In this document: positions 30,515 to 30,767 of the stretch, one piece after another | Layout of the letters: every line of letters starts with the position of its first letter | Numbering within the stretch: position 1 is the first letter of the stretch | NCBI GenBank assembly: GCA_900128395.1 | Contig: LT649379.1 | Coordinates: forward strand, 1 to 30,767 | Direction of reading: 5' to 3' | DNA length: 30,767 nucleotides | Origin: Stramenopiles sp. TOSAG23-2 | Taxonomy: Eukaryota > Sar | The notes under the pieces: model-generated | The model's input: the letters and a program-made list of their open reading frames with translations, nothing else | Database searches by the model: none | Told to the model about the DNA's origin: nothing | Translations under genes and position numbers: made by a program

Positions 30515-30767
30515 ATTTATTTTTTCTCTCTCTCTCTGTACCTATATATATATGTATTGTATTTTGACAAGAGAGATATACTTTGATGATGATGGATGGA
30601 CTGTTTATGAAATTATGTATTGTCGTCTCTATTATTAGTTGAAATTGAGGTAAAATAATAATATAATAATAATGATTTTCTATACACAAACAATATTTTA
30701 GAAATATAGTACTATAATTCCCACTAATATATATGATATCATATATATTTATATGTGCATATATAAC
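30515..30767. other. 5' flank of the double-tetraspanin gene
   Basis: AT-rich sequence with a short (CT)n tract at about 30525-30537, a TATATATATA run near 30544-30553, and a perfect 24-bp palindrome at 30726-30749 centred on GATATC. No other gene is visible before the window ends. Confidence 0.5.

Noticed and set aside
30726-30749. 24-bp perfect palindrome AATATATATGAT/ATCATATATATT
   Set aside because: Mostly alternating AT sequence in an AT-rich flank, where such palindromes arise easily. No second copy was noticed.

Overview
The window is eukaryotic nuclear DNA from an AT-rich, gene-dense genome, most likely of a free-living protist. Evidence: long ORFs read with the standard code (TAA and TGA both used as stops); GT-AG spliceosomal introns with a CTAAC branch-like element; purely eukaryotic domain families (HECT ligase, WW, fibronectin III, GPS/GAIN, tetraspanin, IQ); and telomere-like CCCTAA/CCCTAAA remnants at the left end. 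The lineage cannot be fixed from the sequence alone. Introns are rare: one gene is an uninterrupted 14.4 kb ORF.

Layout. 1-2794 is a gene-free, repeat-built arm that looks subtelomeric: two telomere-like remnants, then five successive two-copy tandem duplications with different unit lengths (about 186, 262, 245, 113 and 234 bp). 2795-3555 holds two weakly supported small genes, a hydrophobic protein and a lysine-rich basic protein. 3795-5018 (-) is a COG0523/ZNG1-type zinc-metallochaperone GTPase whose C-terminus is altered by an exact 122-bp tandem duplication. 5472-6728 (+) is a HAD-like protein with an Asn in a motif I Asp position. 6971-7441 (-) is a small membrane-anchored coiled coil. 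8006-9676 (+) is a secreted, Asn-rich protein of unknown function. 9745-10018 (-) is a two-exon gene for a 65-aa one-TM protein, too short and too split to appear as one open frame.

10907-14053 (+) is a HECT E3 ligase with an N-terminal membrane anchor, three FN3-like domains and a WW domain. Converging on it, 14237-28591 (-) encodes a 4784-aa cell-surface receptor. In order it has a signal peptide, seven copies of an unrecognised Cys/Trp repeat, five FN3-like domains (three split by related Cys-rich inserts), four Calx-beta-like repeats, a REJ/PKD-like region, an EGF-like module and a GAIN/GPS. A multipass C-terminus follows, containing IQ motifs and a complete tetraspanin fold with a CCG motif. 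Upstream and co-oriented, 29204-30514 (-) is a two-exon gene for an 8-TM protein arranged like two tetraspanins in tandem.

The right half therefore carries three membrane proteins in a row: a membrane-anchored ubiquitin ligase, a giant adhesion/GPS receptor containing a tetraspanin, and a double-tetraspanin-like protein. A functional link between them is conjecture. The strongest candidates for something undescribed are the GPS-tetraspanin architecture of the giant protein, its seven-fold N-terminal repeat and its FN3-embedded Cys-rich modules.
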